A DNA stretch of 5,733 nt from Bacteroidales bacterium. Its GTDB lineage: Bacteria; Bacteroidota; Bacteroidia; Bacteroidales; Muribaculaceae. The stretch is taken from positions 1-5,733 of the forward strand of contig CAAFXX010000324.1 of assembly GCA_900767075.1 (NCBI GenBank), written 5' to 3'. The notes beneath the pieces were generated by a model that made no database searches, was not told the origin of the DNA, and worked only from the letters and a program-made list of their open reading frames with translations. Positions 1 to 5,480 of the stretch are shown piece after piece; the stretch's first letter is position 1, and each line of letters begins with the position of its first letter. A program made the position numbers and the translations under genes.

Positions 1-1329
1 ACCCAAGAATGGGATTGCCCCAAATCTCCCATCTAAATATCCATTCTCTAATGACAATGTCTTGTGAATCTTGAAATCATTAAGAGAGTACATATTGGAT
101 ACTCCATGTTTTTTCTCAATCATCCACACTTCATCTGGACGAAGGAGTTCCTGTTGATTTAATAATGCAGTCTCGTGTGTGGTAAATATTAATTGCCCAT
201 TTGAGCTTGAATTGCCGAAGAACTTTATCAGACCTTTAATTAGAATAGGATGAATGGAATTGTCGATTTCATCAATTACAATTGTTTTGCCTTCGTAAAT
301 TGCATAGTAAATTGCGGGAACGAGAGTTAGTAAGCGAAGAGTTCCACTTGACTGAGCCTCACATTCCATTGTTCCCACATATCCATTAATACCTAATTGA
401 TGAAATAACAATTCCTTTACCGTTCTTACGCCGTCTTCCTCGGTAATTGTCAGAAGTGGGAACTGCCTATCCATCTTTGAGAATGTTTTATTCCCAGACT
501 CTTTAGAGATTGATTCTAAGAATTTGGCAATAGTCTGCTTGTCTTCCACATCTGCATGCTTTATCCAATCATCAAAAGACTCGTCGCGGATGCTTAAATC
601 CTCTATACCTAACCCGACATTAGAGAATACGTGTTTTACAAAGGACATCATTTCCAGCTGATGGCTGAGTTGGTCGATAAGCCAAGGTATTTGATGATCA
701 ACTTCTATTATATCCAACTTATTAACCATCCATTCGAACGCATCAGAAATATATTCGTTCTCTAACAGATGAAGTCTGCCCAATATTGAAAATACTGATT
801 GGGAGGGATTGGATTCTAATTGGCGAGAGATAACTTTTGTTATCTCTGCTGTAGCAATATGAGAATCAAAAAGGATGTTATTGAATTCTCGCTTATATAT
901 AAGAATATCATCCATTTTCCCTAATCCCGAACGATACAAGCTCTCTTCGCTAACTCCTTCTTCCGTTATGTCAAACGTATAGATATACGCTCCCTTGTTA
1001 TTTCCAAATTCAATCAAAAATGACATTGGTTCATCTTTCAAGATGGGTAGCTTAAATCTATTGGCCTTAAAAAACGAAACAATCCAGTTAGGATTTGAAT
1101 TTAAAGTAAACTCCGTGGCAAAGCGTTTAATAAGCTTTATGCCGTACACAAAGTTTGATTTCCCTGACCCGTTGGCACCATATACGGCACAACTTTTTAA
1201 TACAGGCACTTTACTATCATCATTATAAACATGATGATAGAAATTCTCTCTCTTTATGTTAGGGAACATGTCAAAATGCGTATGTTCTGCAAAAGAGGCA
1301 ATATTTCCAAATATAAGTCTGTATAACAT
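1..1329 (-). CDS. AAA family ATPase (COG1106/AAA_15-like, RloA/AriA/AbiLi type), C-terminus cut by window edge
   Basis: An ORF of 443 codons is open from ATG at 1329 to the left edge with no stop, so it is partial at its 3' end. The protein starts MLYRLIFGNIASF. It has a Walker A motif GANGSGKS (residues 51-58), an ABC-like signature AQSSGTLRLL (around 325-334), a Walker B TIVIDEID with the acidic pair D353/E354, and a switch histidine in TTHETALL (H385). The last visible residues, GRFGAIPFLG, resemble the usual C-terminal end of COG1106 ATPases, so probably only a few residues are missing. These ABC/SMC-like soluble ATPases often act with a nuclease or TOPRIM-like effector in phage defence (RloB, AbiLii, AriB). 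No partner is visible; it would lie to the left. The gene has its own promoter 136 bp after the integrase and is visibly AT-richer than its neighbours, suggesting separate acquisition. The ATPase call is firm; the defence role is inferred. Confidence 0.93.
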   Translation of the reverse strand, partial: MLYRLIFGNIASFAEHTHFDMFPNIKRENFYHHVYNDDSKVPVLKSCAVYGANGSGKSNFVYGIKLIKRFATEFTLNSNPNWIVSFFKANRFKLPILKDEPMSFLIEFGNNKGAYIYTFDITEEGVSEESLYRSGLGKMDDILIYKREFNNILFDSHIATAEITKVISRQLESNPSQSVFSILGRLHLLENEYISDAFEWMVNKLDIIEVDHQIPWLIDQLSHQLEMMSFVKHVFSNVGLGIEDLSIRDESFDDWIKHADVEDKQTIAKFLESISKESGNKTFSKMDRQFPLLTITEEDGVRTVKELLFHQLGINGYVGTMECEAQSSGTLRLLTLVPAIYYAIYEGKTIVIDEIDNSIHPILIKGLIKFFGNSSSNGQLIFTTHETALLNQQELLRPDEVWMIEKKHGVSNMYSLNDFKIHKTLSLENGYLDGRFGAIPFLG

Positions 1330-1354
1330 TTTGTGTCGGAATTGAATTTGACTG

Positions 1355-1385
1355 CAAAATTACAAATAAAAGTTGGCTCTTCAAA
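1355..1385 (-). promoter_or_regulatory. Bacteroides-type promoter of the ATPase gene
   Basis: Reading the minus strand, a TTTG (-33 element, plus 1382-1385) is followed after 19 bases by TAATTTTG (-7 element, plus 1355-1362). This is an exact match to the Bacteroidota pattern TAnnTTTG with the right spacing. Transcription would start near 1348, leaving about 20 bases of leader before the ATG at 1329. The -33 element overlaps the foot of the inverted repeat at 1384-1414. No strong Shine-Dalgarno sequence precedes the ATG, as is usual in this phylum. Confidence 0.6.
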
Positions 1386-1414
1386 ATCTCGCGTGAAATT
1401 TTCACGCGAGATTT
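1384..1414 (-). terminator. 15-bp perfect inverted repeat, probable integrase terminator or ATPase operator
   Basis: Arms 1384-1398 and 1400-1414 are exact reverse complements around one central base; a realistic RNA hairpin has a 12-bp stem (AAATCTCGCGTG) and a 7-base AT loop. It starts 52 bp downstream of the integrase stop codon. On the minus strand the stem runs into a short TTTT before GA, so it could work as an intrinsic terminator, though the U-tract is short. Its lower end overlaps the -33 element of the ATPase promoter, so a protein-binding operator is the other reading. Confidence 0.5.
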
Positions 1415-1465
1415 ATATGTTTTAAAGCATAGTCAGAGCGTTTGTTACTCAGACACCTGTGAATC

Positions 1466-2977
1466 TCACCACATATCATTCTCTTTCTTAGACATGGCGG
1501 CGATTTCGTCGGCTATCTCCTCGGAGGATAGCTTGATGTAGTCCATGAAGGTCTTTTGGGTCTTGTGGCCGCTGACGTGCATCATCTGGAGGATGGTGTA
1601 CTTGTGGCTGAGGTACATGTTGGTGATGCCGGTGCGTCGGGCGGTGTGGCTCGTCACACACTCGTAGCGAGGCACAATCACATTGCCGTTGAGGTCGGTC
1701 TCAGGTTCCTTCTTCTCTTTCCTCAACGCTTCCTTCTGCTTCATCGTCAGCTTGGTCGGAACTTTCTCTTTCAGCGACGGAACTTTCTCTGACAGCTCTT
1801 TCAGGATATTCTTGATGTATCGGTTCAACACCTGCTCATTGGCTTTCGGAATGTTGTAGCCATATTTTTCGCAGATGGCAATAAGGTTCTCGTTGAGAAT
1901 GGGGATGGTCACCTCGGTCTTGGTCTTTTGCTGGACAAGCCGGATTATGCGTGTACCCCTCCGGGTTGTCTCGAAATTGTCGGCGTTGAGGTTATTGTAA
2001 TCACTCACTCGCTGACAGGTATAGCAGCCGATGAGAAAAACGTCACGGATGTGGTCATTCTTTCCGGTCAGAGGCATTTCATACAATGCTTGCAGCTCGT
2101 CCTCGGTGAGATAAATCTCGACAGCCTTGTCGCGGTCTTCAATCTTCTTCTTGACTATAAGAGAGGCGGCACGTTGGTTGTCGTGAATCCCGTCGATGAA
2201 GGCGGCGTTGATAAGAGCCTTGAGATTCGTCAGATGCTTGTTGACCACCTTCGCCATGTAGCCGTGCTTCTGCAAGTAGTTGATGTAGCGTGACACAAAC
2301 GCACGGTCAATGTCTGCCCATCCGAACTTGTGCAACGGGTCGAAGCCTTCATAGACACCGATAAAACTTTTCCATGCCTTGCAGGTGCCGGGTGCATAAT
2401 CGTCACCGCCAATCTTGCGCGCCCCGCTCTTGATGTCATCGACAAACTGAACGAGAAACGGCCAGATAAGACGGTTCTTTTCGTCTTCGATGCGTTTCTT
2501 TTCCTCGGCTTTCTTGCGGGCTTTTTCTTTCGCCGCCTCCCGTTTGGCCATAGCCTTGCGCTCGGCTTCGGCGGCTTCCTCCATCGCCCGGCGTTCAGCG
2601 TCCACCTTCTCCGGCTCGGAGATATAGCGCACATCCATGTCGAGAGCCTCACGGTCAAAAGTCGTTTTGGCAAGATGCGCCTTGATTATACCTTCAATCT
2701 GCGTGAGCTTGGCGTGGAGCTGATAGTTGTTCTTCTGATGAGTCAGCCATGCGCGAGGGGTCGCAGTCGCTTTTAGCCACTCTGTTACCTTGACCTGAAG
2801 CAGCGTCGAAATCAATGCGTCAATCTTGCGAGTATGTATGCGGTAGAACAGGGTCGCGCTTTCCTTGTTCATATCCTTCGGACGGACATAAAACGGGGTC
2901 AATTTTCTTGCGGAGGGAGTTGTTGCCATATTTTCGATGTTGTAAAAAGTTTGGTCGTGGCATTCACGATTGTTCAC
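1466..2977 (-). CDS. Tyrosine recombinase / site-specific integrase
   Basis: A 503-codon integrase that would cut and rejoin DNA at an attachment site through a covalent 3'-phosphotyrosine. Domains: an N-terminal arm-type DNA-binding region (about 17-118), a strongly charged Ala/Glu/Lys helix (about 120-170), a SAM-like core-binding domain (about 171-275) and a C-terminal catalytic domain. The catalytic set looks complete: R323 in CYTCQRVSDY, a beta-hairpin lysine (K351 or K353), H444 and R447 in SHTARR, H471 in SGHKT and the nucleophile Y480 in MDYIK. A Lys-rich stretch at about 391-440 lengthens the region before the HxxR box. Two starts are possible: M1 at 2977 or M17 at 2929 (MATTPSARKLTPFY). 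I prefer M17, because conserved-looking sequence starts there and the M1 codon lies inside a 14-bp palindrome (2968-2981) close to the promoter. It is longer than most Bacteroides integrases, which are nearer 400 residues. Confidence 0.95.
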   Translation of the reverse strand: MNNRECHDQTFYNIENMATTPSARKLTPFYVRPKDMNKESATLFYRIHTRKIDALISTLLQVKVTEWLKATATPRAWLTHQKNNYQLHAKLTQIEGIIKAHLAKTTFDREALDMDVRYISEPEKVDAERRAMEEAAEAERKAMAKREAAKEKARKKAEEKKRIEDEKNRLIWPFLVQFVDDIKSGARKIGGDDYAPGTCKAWKSFIGVYEGFDPLHKFGWADIDRAFVSRYINYLQKHGYMAKVVNKHLTNLKALINAAFIDGIHDNQRAASLIVKKKIEDRDKAVEIYLTEDELQALYEMPLTGKNDHIRDVFLIGCYTCQRVSDYNNLNADNFETTRRGTRIIRLVQQKTKTEVTIPILNENLIAICEKYGYNIPKANEQVLNRYIKNILKELSEKVPSLKEKVPTKLTMKQKEALRKEKKEPETDLNGNVIVPRYECVTSHTARRTGITNMYLSHKYTILQMMHVSGHKTQKTFMDYIKLSSEEIADEIAAMSKKENDMW

Positions 2978-2997
2978 AATCAGCCACTTTGGTTCTG

Positions 2998-3029
2998 CAA
3001 ATATAACAACTCAAACCCCGATTTGTCAA
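2998..3029 (-). promoter_or_regulatory. Bacteroides-type promoter of the integrase gene
   Basis: On the minus strand TTG (plus 3027-3029, within CTTGACA) is followed after 21 bases by TATATTTG (plus 2998-3005), which fits TAnnTTTG. Transcription would start near 2991. That leaves about 14 bases before the upstream ATG (2977) and about 62 before the preferred ATG (2929). A pair of 10-bp direct repeats sits just upstream of the -33 element, where a regulator or the integrase itself could bind. Confidence 0.5.
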
Positions 3030-3033
3030 GTCG

Positions 3034-3055
3034 GGTCACCACGCAGGTCACCACG
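3034..3055. repeat. Pair of 10-bp direct repeats upstream of the integrase promoter
   Basis: GGTCACCACG occurs at 3034-3043 and again at 3046-3055, a 12-bp period with a 2-bp spacer. It lies immediately upstream of the proposed integrase -33 element. Close direct repeats of this size beside an integrase gene are typical of arm-type binding sites or of an activator site. Which of these applies cannot be told from sequence alone. Confidence 0.5.
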
Positions 3056-3142
3056 TTTTTTGAATAACGGTGAACAACCGAATTTTTCTCAAAATTCAAA
3101 TCGCGCTATTATTCAGCAATTTACATCAATGCCATATTCATC

Positions 3143-3160
3143 CTCGTTCACGCTCGTTCA
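3143..3160. repeat. Pair of 8-bp direct repeats beside the tRNA-like fragment
   Basis: CTCGTTCA occurs at 3143-3150 and 3153-3160, a 10-bp period (about one helical turn). It lies 8 bp from the tRNA-3'-end-like sequence, on the integrase side. This is a candidate accessory binding site for the recombinase. The repeats are short, so chance is not excluded. Confidence 0.35.
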
Positions 3161-3168
3161 GAAACTCA

Positions 3169-3190
3169 GGTTCTGGAGGGACTTGAACCC
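3169..3190 (-). other. tRNA 3'-end-like fragment, candidate att core
   Basis: Read on the minus strand, the sequence has the T-arm signature GGGTTCAAGTCCC (loop TTCAAGT closed by three G-C pairs), followed by TC and a 7-base acceptor-like strand CAGAACC. No matching 5' acceptor strand (GGTTCTG) or D and anticodon arms lie in the 75 bases on its 5' side. The outer two T-stem pairs also fail, so it is not a complete tRNA. Integrases of this family often use tRNA 3' ends as targets and leave or carry such fragments. I cannot assign an amino acid. Chance resemblance remains possible. Confidence 0.4.
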
Positions 3191-3240
3191 AATGCTCCAA
3201 ATATGCTGTTATCAAGTAGATAGACAATCTCAAAATTCCT

Positions 3241-3259
3241 TAGTGCCTTGGTAGTGCCT
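3241..3259. repeat. Pair of 8-bp direct repeats on the far side of the tRNA-like fragment
   Basis: TAGTGCCT occurs at 3241-3248 and 3252-3259, an 11-bp period. It lies about 50 bp beyond the tRNA-like fragment, on the side away from the integrase. With the pair at 3143-3160 it brackets that fragment, as arm sites bracket a core site, but the repeat sequences differ from one another. Confidence 0.35.
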
Positions 3260-3320
3260 GAAAATACAGTTCTGATTTTTCTGCCACATTACTTGTCTCC
3301 ACAAGTATCCAAGCCATATG

Positions 3321-3351
3321 CAAATTTAGTCAAATTTTTTCGCTCGTGCAA
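3321..3351 (-). promoter_or_regulatory. Bacteroides-type promoter-like sequence without a clear gene
   Basis: On the minus strand TTG (plus 3349-3351) is followed after 20 bases by TAAATTTG (plus 3321-3328). A start near 3314 would transcribe leftwards towards the integrase. The only ORF directly behind it has 19 codons (ATG at 3289, TGA at 3230-3232, beginning MWQKNQNC), with GGAG 7 bases before its ATG. It may be a leader, or the stump of a gene disrupted by recombination next to the tRNA-like fragment. Confidence 0.35.
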
Positions 3352-3446
3352 GTCCGAAGGTTCGTTTTAACTCTTTTATAACTAATTGTTAAACAAACTG
3401 AGAAAATATAATATAACCTCCGTTTACCAAAGCAAGCAATGGCATG

Positions 3447-3470
3447 ATTTGCAATTCGCGAATTGCAAAT
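3447..3470. repeat. 24-bp perfect palindrome, copy 1 (downstream of the phosphoesterase)
   Basis: The half-site ATTTGCAATTCG (3447-3458) is followed directly by its exact reverse complement (3459-3470). The same 24 bases recur at 5457-5480, so the three-gene operon is bracketed by identical copies. This copy starts 9 bp after the phosphoesterase stop codon. No T-tract follows it in the transcribed direction, so it is not a standard terminator. A -7-like TATATTTG overlaps it on the minus strand (3466-3473), but I see no matching -33 element. Confidence 0.85.
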
Positions 3471-3479
3471 ATATCTTCC

Positions 3480-4244
3480 TTATAACTCTATGACTGCATC
3501 TGTCTTGAAATAGAGATGCTCCAATGCTCTGACATAACCCAACTGGTTGCACACGCATCGGGTGTTTCCTATCAGTCTTGATATGTTGCGATGGGAATGA
3601 CCGTATATCCAATACTTGATTTTACTGGCAGCAATGAAATCACCCAATTCGGATGTAAAGGCACCATTTATCGGACTACCGTTGAATTCACCATCCATCA
3701 GTGCAAATGATGGCACATGATGTGTGGCTACGATAATATTATCGGCCCGGCTTTTTTTAACGGCGTTTTCAATAAAACTCCTGCACTTTCGATGCTCCTC
3801 ATTGAAACGCTCCCAAGTCAGCACATTTTCGCCGTTCCTTATATAATGGAAATCGCCCACATTTCGCTGGGTGATATATCCGTTCTCCGGTGAGATCTCC
3901 GCCCATAGGGTTGAAGCTATCAAATCGGTGGTATCATCAAGATGAATGACCTTATTGTAAACATATCTGGCATTGCGCCTCAAATTCAGTTCCCAGCCAT
4001 CCGTAAGCTCATTTATATCGAAGCTCCTATACAGTTCATGGTTTCCCGGAATCACGACAACCTCTCGAAAGTTGTCAGAAGCCCAATCCCAGAAAGGATG
4101 TTTAGTCAGAGAATCATCACCGAGATAGCCGATGTCGCCTGCAAGGACAAGGATATCACCGACAGGCTGCATCGGATGTCCTTTGAGGATGGCGGAGTTT
4201 GCTCCAAATTCAAGATGGAGATCGGAAGCGTATTGGATTTTCAT
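3480..4244 (-). CDS. Calcineurin-like metallophosphoesterase
   Basis: A 254-residue, soluble, two-metal phosphoesterase, complete by the family's motifs. Visible are SDLHLEF (D8, H10), AGDIGY (D37), PGNHELY (N68, H69), the double histidine in ATHHVPS (H175/H176) and GHSH (H216, H218). These are the residues that bind the two metal ions and the phosphate. No signal peptide or membrane segment is seen, so it should act in the cytoplasm. It resembles the predicted phosphoesterase group around Microscilla MS158, whose substrates are not known to me. Its ATG shares an ATGA with the TGA of the nucleotidyltransferase, so the two are probably translationally coupled. In this context it might remove a nucleotide or phosphate added by the transferase, or act on nucleic acid as an effector; both are inference. 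No promoter of its own is evident. Confidence 0.93.
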   Translation of the reverse strand: MKIQYASDLHLEFGANSAILKGHPMQPVGDILVLAGDIGYLGDDSLTKHPFWDWASDNFREVVVIPGNHELYRSFDINELTDGWELNLRRNARYVYNKVIHLDDTTDLIASTLWAEISPENGYITQRNVGDFHYIRNGENVLTWERFNEEHRKCRSFIENAVKKSRADNIIVATHHVPSFALMDGEFNGSPINGAFTSELGDFIAASKIKYWIYGHSHRNISRLIGNTRCVCNQLGYVRALEHLYFKTDAVIEL

Positions 4245-4924
4245 CGCCTAAAGTGGTTTAGAATCTCGATTATATAGTCAACACGATCATAATCGCCATA
4301 AGGCAGCATACATTCTATCTCCTCGCGGCAATTCTGACGGGCAAGCATCTCAGAAGCCCAGGAAGAAGTATATTCTATAAGGGCAGCATTGTTTTCATTG
4401 TCAAACAACGATGTGATGTCCTGACGGTTGTTTAGTACATAGATAAAATCCTCGAAGTCATGTGAGAATCTCAGGTCATCACCTCCACGACCTCTTATCG
4501 CCTCTATCTTTGTGGCGAGATAATATAACGGAGGCAGAATATAGACCGCAGTGCCGTCAGGTAATTCATACATTTCCCTATGTTGAAAGCCGGGGCGATA
4601 CCATTGATTGGTGAATCCGAGAATATTGTCCCTGTCCGGCATTATGTCCACAGTCTCGCCGTTATATTTCCATCGGCAAATCACGCCGGATTCTATGTCG
4701 TTCACAAATCCATGCCGGCGCAACAAATCTTCAAATTCCTGCAAACTGCCGTAGGTTGCCAGCTCTATCACACAGTCCACATCCATTGTCGGACGTATGT
4801 CTGTTGCTGCCGGATCGTCGGCATACAGTTCGGCAACAGAGCCACCGACAAAGACGACATCACGACACAGGTCTCCCAGCCCTGCGGCTATGATTTTAAG
4901 CCGGTTTACATTACTTGACATCAT
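4241..4924 (-). CDS. MNT-fold nucleotidyltransferase, AbiEii-like
   Basis: A 227-residue protein with the polymerase-beta-like nucleotidyltransferase signature: FVGGSVAELY (G27-S29), then TMDVDCVIE carrying the two metal ligands D48 and D50, and a third acidic candidate D93 in ETVDIMP. Further on, K139 in LATKIEAIRGRG and the following SHDFEDF (D156, D159) match the K..A...R...D..D pattern of AbiEii-type toxins, in which the lysine helps bind NTP. Such enzymes transfer nucleotides to RNA or protein; AbiEii is the toxin of AbiE abortive infection, and MenT enzymes modify tRNA. It overlaps the HTH gene by 14 bp from M1 (4924), or 11 bp from M2 (4921), and the phosphoesterase by 4 bp. The fold is clear; a toxin role rests on the motifs and the neighbouring HTH gene. 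A non-toxic housekeeping-type transferase is the alternative. Confidence 0.85.
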   Translation of the reverse strand: MMSSNVNRLKIIAAGLGDLCRDVVFVGGSVAELYADDPAATDIRPTMDVDCVIELATYGSLQEFEDLLRRHGFVNDIESGVICRWKYNGETVDIMPDRDNILGFTNQWYRPGFQHREMYELPDGTAVYILPPLYYLATKIEAIRGRGGDDLRFSHDFEDFIYVLNNRQDITSLFDNENNAALIEYTSSWASEMLARQNCREEIECMLPYGDYDRVDYIIEILNHFRR

Positions 4925-5444
4925 AGGTAGAAAGTATTGAGTCCAGTTCCACTTTGGCGAGTTCCACTTCTCTTGTACGACCTATCCGGAAAACGTCGGC
5001 GATTGCCAGAAGACTATGCAGCATCGGATCAATCCTCACAGCCTCCGGAACAGTCCGATAAAGCGGAACGATAGCTTCCCCGCGTATATTCCCTTTTGCG
5101 TCCGGCCACACATACGCATCCTTTTCCGATAGAATTTTCTCATTCATCGGCGGAGCGGATATTGCTGTGGCGATTCCCCGCACTTTTGCCTGTGGCTGCA
5201 CAGGAAAAACATATTTCAGACCGTGAACCAGAAATTCCTTTAGGGCAAGTATGTTTACACGTTGTTTCAGATTGTCAATCAGACGGGCAATGCGGCATCG
5301 TTCCAGAGCTTCCGACACTTCAGATGCGCTTATGCCGAGATCTTTGGCAATCTGGGCATTGGTCATACCTCGCCCTGCCAAAGTGACTTTCTTCAACAGA
5401 ATTACTATATCCTGTGGACGCATACCATTATGTGATTTAGTCAT
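4911..5444 (-). CDS. HTH/winged-helix regulator, probable antitoxin of the nucleotidyltransferase
   Basis: A 177-residue protein. Residues about 9-57 form a winged-helix-type HTH, with the helix-turn-helix at about 27-50 (MTNAQIAKDLGISASEVSEA). After this come LKEFLVHGLKYVFP (68-81), a conserved-looking ISAPPM segment, VWPD with GEAIVPLYRTVPEAV (112-136), and a C-terminal helical part. I recognise this layout (MRPQDI..LLK, FLVHG.KY.FP, PLYR.VPEA) from MarR-like hypothetical regulators found widely in bacteria. It is first in the operon and overlaps the nucleotidyltransferase, as AbiEi does with AbiEii, but I see no clear AbiEi C-terminal domain. The family resemblance seems to begin at M8 (5423), so the true start may be there; M1 at 5444 lies 12 bp from the palindrome. 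The palindrome over its promoter suggests that it represses its own operon. Confidence 0.85.
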   Translation of the reverse strand: MTKSHNGMRPQDIVILLKKVTLAGRGMTNAQIAKDLGISASEVSEALERCRIARLIDNLKQRVNILALKEFLVHGLKYVFPVQPQAKVRGIATAISAPPMNEKILSEKDAYVWPDAKGNIRGEAIVPLYRTVPEAVRIDPMLHSLLAIADVFRIGRTREVELAKVELDSILSTYDVK

Positions 5445-5456
5445 TTATACAATATT

Positions 5457-5480
5457 ATTTGCAATTCGCGAATTGCAAAT
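5457..5480. repeat. 24-bp perfect palindrome, copy 2 (operator over the operon promoter)
   Basis: Identical to the copy at 3447-3470 across all 24 bases. It starts 12 bp upstream of the first ATG of the HTH gene and overlaps the -7 box (5476-5483) and the expected transcription start (about 5470). A bound protein would block RNA polymerase, so it is well placed as an autoregulatory operator. The HTH protein of the operon is the obvious candidate ligand. Confidence 0.85.

Larger units (their letters stand above)
2978..3479. other. Gene-poor region of about 500 bp, attachment-site-like
   Basis: I find no convincing gene here. The region holds the integrase promoter, three unrelated pairs of short direct repeats (3034-3055, 3143-3160, 3241-3259), a tRNA 3'-end-like fragment (3169-3190), a second minus-strand promoter-like sequence (3321-3351) and one copy of the 24-bp palindrome (3447-3470). 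Plus-strand reading frames across 2815-3254 look like chance: they read through promoter and repeat sequence and match no family I know. Confidence 0.5.

Noticed and set aside
995..1228. Plus-strand open frame of 77 codons
   Set aside because: It is antisense to the ATPase segment that encodes the Walker A motif, and has no recognisable domain.
1556..2776. Plus-strand open frames at 1556-1792, 1928-2293 and 2330-2776, and a second minus-strand frame at 2230-2673
   Set aside because: All lie inside the integrase gene, whose minus-strand frame carries the complete recombinase motifs. The others show no family motif and are shadows.
3169..3240. A complete tRNA gene on the minus strand
   Set aside because: No 5' acceptor strand pairs with CAGAACC and no D or anticodon arms can be drawn; only the 3'-end part is tRNA-like.
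2815..3254. Overlapping plus-strand frames upstream of the integrase
   Set aside because: They run through the integrase 5' end, its promoter, the direct repeats and the antisense of the tRNA-like fragment. The reading 'WRDLNP' is typical of translated antisense tRNA sequence, not of a protein.
3424..3612. Minus-strand 62-codon frame over the phosphoesterase 3' end
   Set aside because: It is a shadow of the phosphoesterase that continues through the palindrome; no motif supports it.
3447..5480. CRISPR array or IS terminal inverted repeats from the repeated 24-mer
   Set aside because: There are only two copies nearly 2 kb apart with genes between them and no spacers. No transposase lies between, and no target-site duplication is visible next to the copies.
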